Shown here: piece by piece, positions 61,854 through 64,000 of the stretch
Position numbering within the stretch: position 1 is the first letter of the stretch
Layout: every line of letters begins with the position of its first letter
Source of the DNA: Paenibacillus massiliensis subsp. panacisoli DSM 21345
GTDB taxonomy: Bacteria; Bacillota; Bacilli; Paenibacillales; Paenibacillaceae
Direction: 5' to 3'
Length of the DNA: 64,000 nucleotides
Assembly (NCBI RefSeq): GCF_000426545.1
Contig: NZ_AUFO01000009.1
Span: 186,001-250,000, forward strand
Program-made: the position numbers and the translations under genes
Notes under the pieces: model-generated
The model's input: only the letters and a program-made list of their open reading frames with translations
The model's database searches: none
Told to the model about the DNA's origin: nothing

Positions 61854-61878
61854 AAATAGGCGGCAGAAATCGAAAAAA

Positions 61879-61894
61879 TGTGAGTAGGATCACA
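61879..61894. promoter_or_regulatory. Second palindrome before cydA, Fnr/Crp-like
   Basis: TGTGA-GTAGGA-TCACA. Its centre is 41 bases from that of the first site, about four helical turns, so both may be bound on one face of the DNA. The flanks (A...G) do not extend to the Rex pattern. Confidence 0.6.
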
Positions 61895-62089
61895 GAAGAT
61901 ACTGGAATGGCCTGAATGGCTAAGAGAGAGGGTGATCTGTAAACGGGTATTTTGGGGCACCTAATGAATGAAGCGTAATGAGACAGGAAGAGAGATAGCT
62001 TGCGTTCAGCGCTTGCAGCAACGATAATTTATGATAACCAAATGTCTTCATACCATTATAACCACATGCCGGATAGGAGATGACATACA

Positions 62090-62962
62090 TTGAGCACCCA
62101 CTTGACCGAGCTGACACTCGAACAACTGAGTATAGAAGATACAGATGGGCTGTTGCAGCTAACCACCCACGTACAGTGGGATTACAGCGAGCAGGAGGTA
62201 CACACCTTACTGAAGGTCGGTACCCTCTTCGGTCATCGCGACCCCAGCGGGCAGATTGTGTCCAGTGCGGCCATTCTTCCATATGGAGATCGACTGGCCT
62301 CGATCGGACTGGTCATCGTCAATGAACGGTACAGAGGGGCTGGTCTTGGGGCCAGTCTGATGCAAGCCTGCATAGAGGCAATCCCCGAGCACGTCCCACT
62401 TATGCTAATCGCTACCACGCAAGGTGAACCATTGTATAAAAAGCTGGGCTTTCAGACGGTATCCAGCGTGTACAAGCTGCTGCGAGACAGTACTGTCACT
62501 CCACTACCAGAGCGCGAAGCCCCAATGGAATATAGCATCGTTCCGTTCTCTAAGGAGCTGCTTCCTGCACTGACGCGGCTGGACGAGTCCTCCATCGGAG
62601 CGGACCGGAAGAAGTTAATGGAAGCACGCGTACAACAGGCTGACAGAGTCATGGTCGCAACAAGGTCCGATGGGACACTGGTCGGCTACGGTATGGCTGT
62701 ACCGGTCAGTGACAAGCTCGTGCTAGGTCCTATCGTGGGTACAGATGCTGCGATGGCAGTACAGCTCATCAAGGCACTTGCCAAGGACGCTTCAAGCACT
62801 CTAAGAATAGATATTCCTGAGGGACAGGAGGAGCTGCGCGATCTTCTCCTTCAGTTAGGATTCAAGTCCTCTTCTCACCCGCCGGTCATGCTCAGGAATT
62901 CCGAGCAGCTTCCACCGAGACAGGACACTTATTTCGCCATCGCTAGTCAGGCGCTTGGTTAA
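62090..62962 (+). CDS. GNAT family N-acetyltransferase, two-domain
   Basis: 290 residues from TTG 62090 (AGGAG about 10 bases upstream). N-terminal acetyltransferase domain: LTELTLEQLSIEDTDGLLQL, ASIGLVIVNERYRGAGLGAS (acetyl-CoA-binding R/Q-x2-G-x-G/A motif), LMQACIEAIPEHVPLMLIAT and GEPLYKKLGFQTVSSVYKL. The second half (about 140-290) is a degenerate second GNAT-like domain (VGYGMAVPVSDKLVLGPIVG). Substrate unknown. Divergent from cydA. Confidence 0.87.
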   Translation: MSTHLTELTLEQLSIEDTDGLLQLTTHVQWDYSEQEVHTLLKVGTLFGHRDPSGQIVSSAAILPYGDRLASIGLVIVNERYRGAGLGASLMQACIEAIPEHVPLMLIATTQGEPLYKKLGFQTVSSVYKLLRDSTVTPLPEREAPMEYSIVPFSKELLPALTRLDESSIGADRKKLMEARVQQADRVMVATRSDGTLVGYGMAVPVSDKLVLGPIVGTDAAMAVQLIKALAKDASSTLRIDIPEGQEELRDLLLQLGFKSSSHPPVMLRNSEQLPPRQDTYFAIASQALG

Positions 62963-62980
62963 GTATACAGAAGCAAATAT

Positions 62981-63015
62981 AAGCCCCTGATCATCTAAAT
63001 GACGATCAGGGGCTT
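62981..63015. terminator. Bidirectional terminator
   Basis: AAGCCCCTGATC (62981-62992) and GATCAGGGGCTT (63004-63015) form a perfect 12-bp stem between convergent genes. Confidence 0.85.
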
Positions 63016-63075
63016 CATGCCGATTTCACTGAGACAGAGTGGGAGAAAGAGTAACTCTTTTAATAAAACAGGCCT

Positions 63076-64000
63076 TCACAGTTCGCCGCGTTCGACATAA
63101 CGTCCTGCATCCGTCTTCGGCTCGTGACCCCAGATCATGGACTGAAGCAGCATGCCGCTAACGCCAAGCAGCCCTACAACACTGCCAATCGCCAAGAACG
63201 AGATACCCGGCCCTGCCATCTGAATAAGTACACCCCCAGCTAGTGGCGCGCCAATCATCACGGCACCTAGCACGGTATTCTGGATTCCAAATATTCTGCC
63301 TACGAGATGAGCTGGCGTCTCGGATTGGAGGATGTAATTTTGCGTCACCATATAGAGTCCGTTACCCAGCCCGATCAGGACACCAGCAACCAGCAGGAGC
63401 CAGATCGGACTGCCAGGCGGCAGTACGCCCAACACAGCAATAGCACCGCCAATGAACAGGTAACCTCCGCCAAGCCCCCAGCCTGCCCCAATATGATTCA
63501 TCCGGTTCAATACCATGATTACAGCCACCGCCCCAATGCCGATCGCCGAGATCAGCCAGCCTACCAATGACTCATCCCCTGGATAGATGGTTCTCAGCAA
63601 TGTAGCGAACTGATAATCAATCATCAGGATAGCCATAATGCCGAACAGGCCGAAGATCAGGGTATGCAGCAGTCGCTTCGTCCTCACAATATATGCCCAG
63701 CCTTCACGCCACTGCGCCAGAAAGCCCTCTTCATTCTGTTTAGCTATTGTATTTGCATCTATGGCAGCTTGATGAGGAGTGCTCTGTCCTCCGCCTCCGT
63801 TCGACGTCAACATGCCAGATGACGCAGGCGCCAGCTTGCTGGACAGTCCGCGCAGCGGCCACAGCAGTGCAGCCGAGCAGAGTCGGGCCACCGCATTCAG
63901 TGCAATGCACAGCTGGGGCGACAGCAACACTAGCAGCATCGCTCCCAGCAAGGGACCAGCCACCTTGGACCCCTGTCCTACCAGGCCATTCCACGAGGCT
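63076..64000 (-). CDS. MFS transporter, 5' part outside window
   Basis: About 308 residues are in the window, and the frame is open to the edge. Hydrophobic helices include LLGAMLLVLLSPQLCIALNA, LIFGLFGIMAILMIDYQFAT, VGWLISAIGIGAVAVIMVLN and GWGLGGGYLFIGGAIAVLGV. LIGLGNGLYMVTQNYILQSE-TPAHLVGRIFGIQNTV is the conserved loop of macrolide-efflux/EntS-type (MFS_3) transporters, typically drug or siderophore exporters. A hydrophilic loop (STPHQAAIDANTIAKQNEEG) separates the two halves. Only the C-terminal two thirds is visible; substrate unknown. Confidence 0.85.
   Translation of the reverse strand, partial: ASWNGLVGQGSKVAGPLLGAMLLVLLSPQLCIALNAVARLCSAALLWPLRGLSSKLAPASSGMLTSNGGGGQSTPHQAAIDANTIAKQNEEGFLAQWREGWAYIVRTKRLLHTLIFGLFGIMAILMIDYQFATLLRTIYPGDESLVGWLISAIGIGAVAVIMVLNRMNHIGAGWGLGGGYLFIGGAIAVLGVLPPGSPIWLLLVAGVLIGLGNGLYMVTQNYILQSETPAHLVGRIFGIQNTVLGAVMIGAPLAGGVLIQMAGPGISFLAIGSVVGLLGVSGMLLQSMIWGHEPKTDAGRYVERGEL

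Larger units (their letters stand above)
61728..62089. other. cydA promoter region
   Basis: About 360 bases with two palindromic sites at 61838 and 61879. An outer inverted repeat (GCCTATTT at about 61823 and AAAATAGGC at about 61853) encloses the first palindrome. The remainder toward 62089 is the upstream region of the divergent GNAT gene; no gene was seen. Confidence 0.5.

Overview
The window looks like chromosomal DNA of a Paenibacillus-type member of the Firmicutes. Coding density is high, ribosome-binding sites are strong AGGAGG types with many GTG and TTG starts, and the gene set fits: Spo0E-like phosphatases, PerR/Rrf2/PadR regulators, GlpP antitermination, a lysine L-box, a bacterial NO synthase and an AimR/AloR-type quorum-sensing pair. 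No rRNA, tRNA, complete insertion sequence or CRISPR array was seen.

Layout. 1-1,055: a LOG-family gene (cut by the window edge) and hemD on the minus strand. 1,267-6,339: an AT-rich accessory island. It opens with an RRNPP-family peptide receptor interrupted by one in-frame TAA, overlapped by a 45-codon secreted pro-peptide gene. Small secreted and membrane proteins follow, with decayed duplicates of themselves. One 64-codon two-helix gene is split so that its 3' half lies 1.4 kb upstream of its 5' half. 6,364-14,600: a DKNYY-repeat protein, a Spo0E-like phosphatase, a chemoreceptor with a sigma-D-like promoter, a BlaI/M56/DoxX regulon sharing one operator, a PerR-like gene with an overlapping winged-helix gene, and an Rrf2 regulator. 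14,769-17,335: anaerobic ribonucleotide reductase nrdDG with Fnr/Rex-like and NrdR-like sites. 17,623-25,966: a padR-HAAS-DUF4097 operon, a VOC protein, a heme-monooxygenase-like protein, a YoxD-like reductase, NO synthase and a GH94 glycoside phosphorylase.

26,133-32,580 (minus) is a six-gene operon joining a polyamine-type ABC importer to a nucleoside hydrolase and adenine deaminase, probably purine or nucleoside uptake and salvage. 32,767-35,580 holds a DUF2294 gene and a LysP-like permease under a lysine riboswitch. 35,605-46,526 is mixed: HEAT-repeat protein, Crp/Fnr regulator, methyltransferase, divergent nucleoside hydrolase, lipid kinase, isochorismatase-like hydrolase, MarR, an Fe-S helicase with a nuclease-like N-terminus, a second Spo0E-like gene and a LysR regulator. 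46,694-47,742 is lrgA/cidA-lrgB/cidB. 47,862-52,174 is the glycerol regulon (glpP, glpK, glpD), with terminator-containing leaders before glpK and glpD that suit GlpP antitermination.

52,386-55,128 has a methyltransferase, an NAD(P)-binding protein and a PadR-DUF4180 fusion regulator. 55,336-61,727 (minus) is cydABCD for cytochrome bd, preceded by two TGTGA-N6-TCACA palindromes like the one before nrdD. A two-domain GNAT protein and an MFS transporter cut by the window edge close the window. The respiratory and redox genes (cyd, nrdDG, Crp/Fnr, PerR, Rrf2, nos) suggest an organism that moves between aerobic and oxygen-limited growth. All calls come from reading the sequence by eye; no database search was run.
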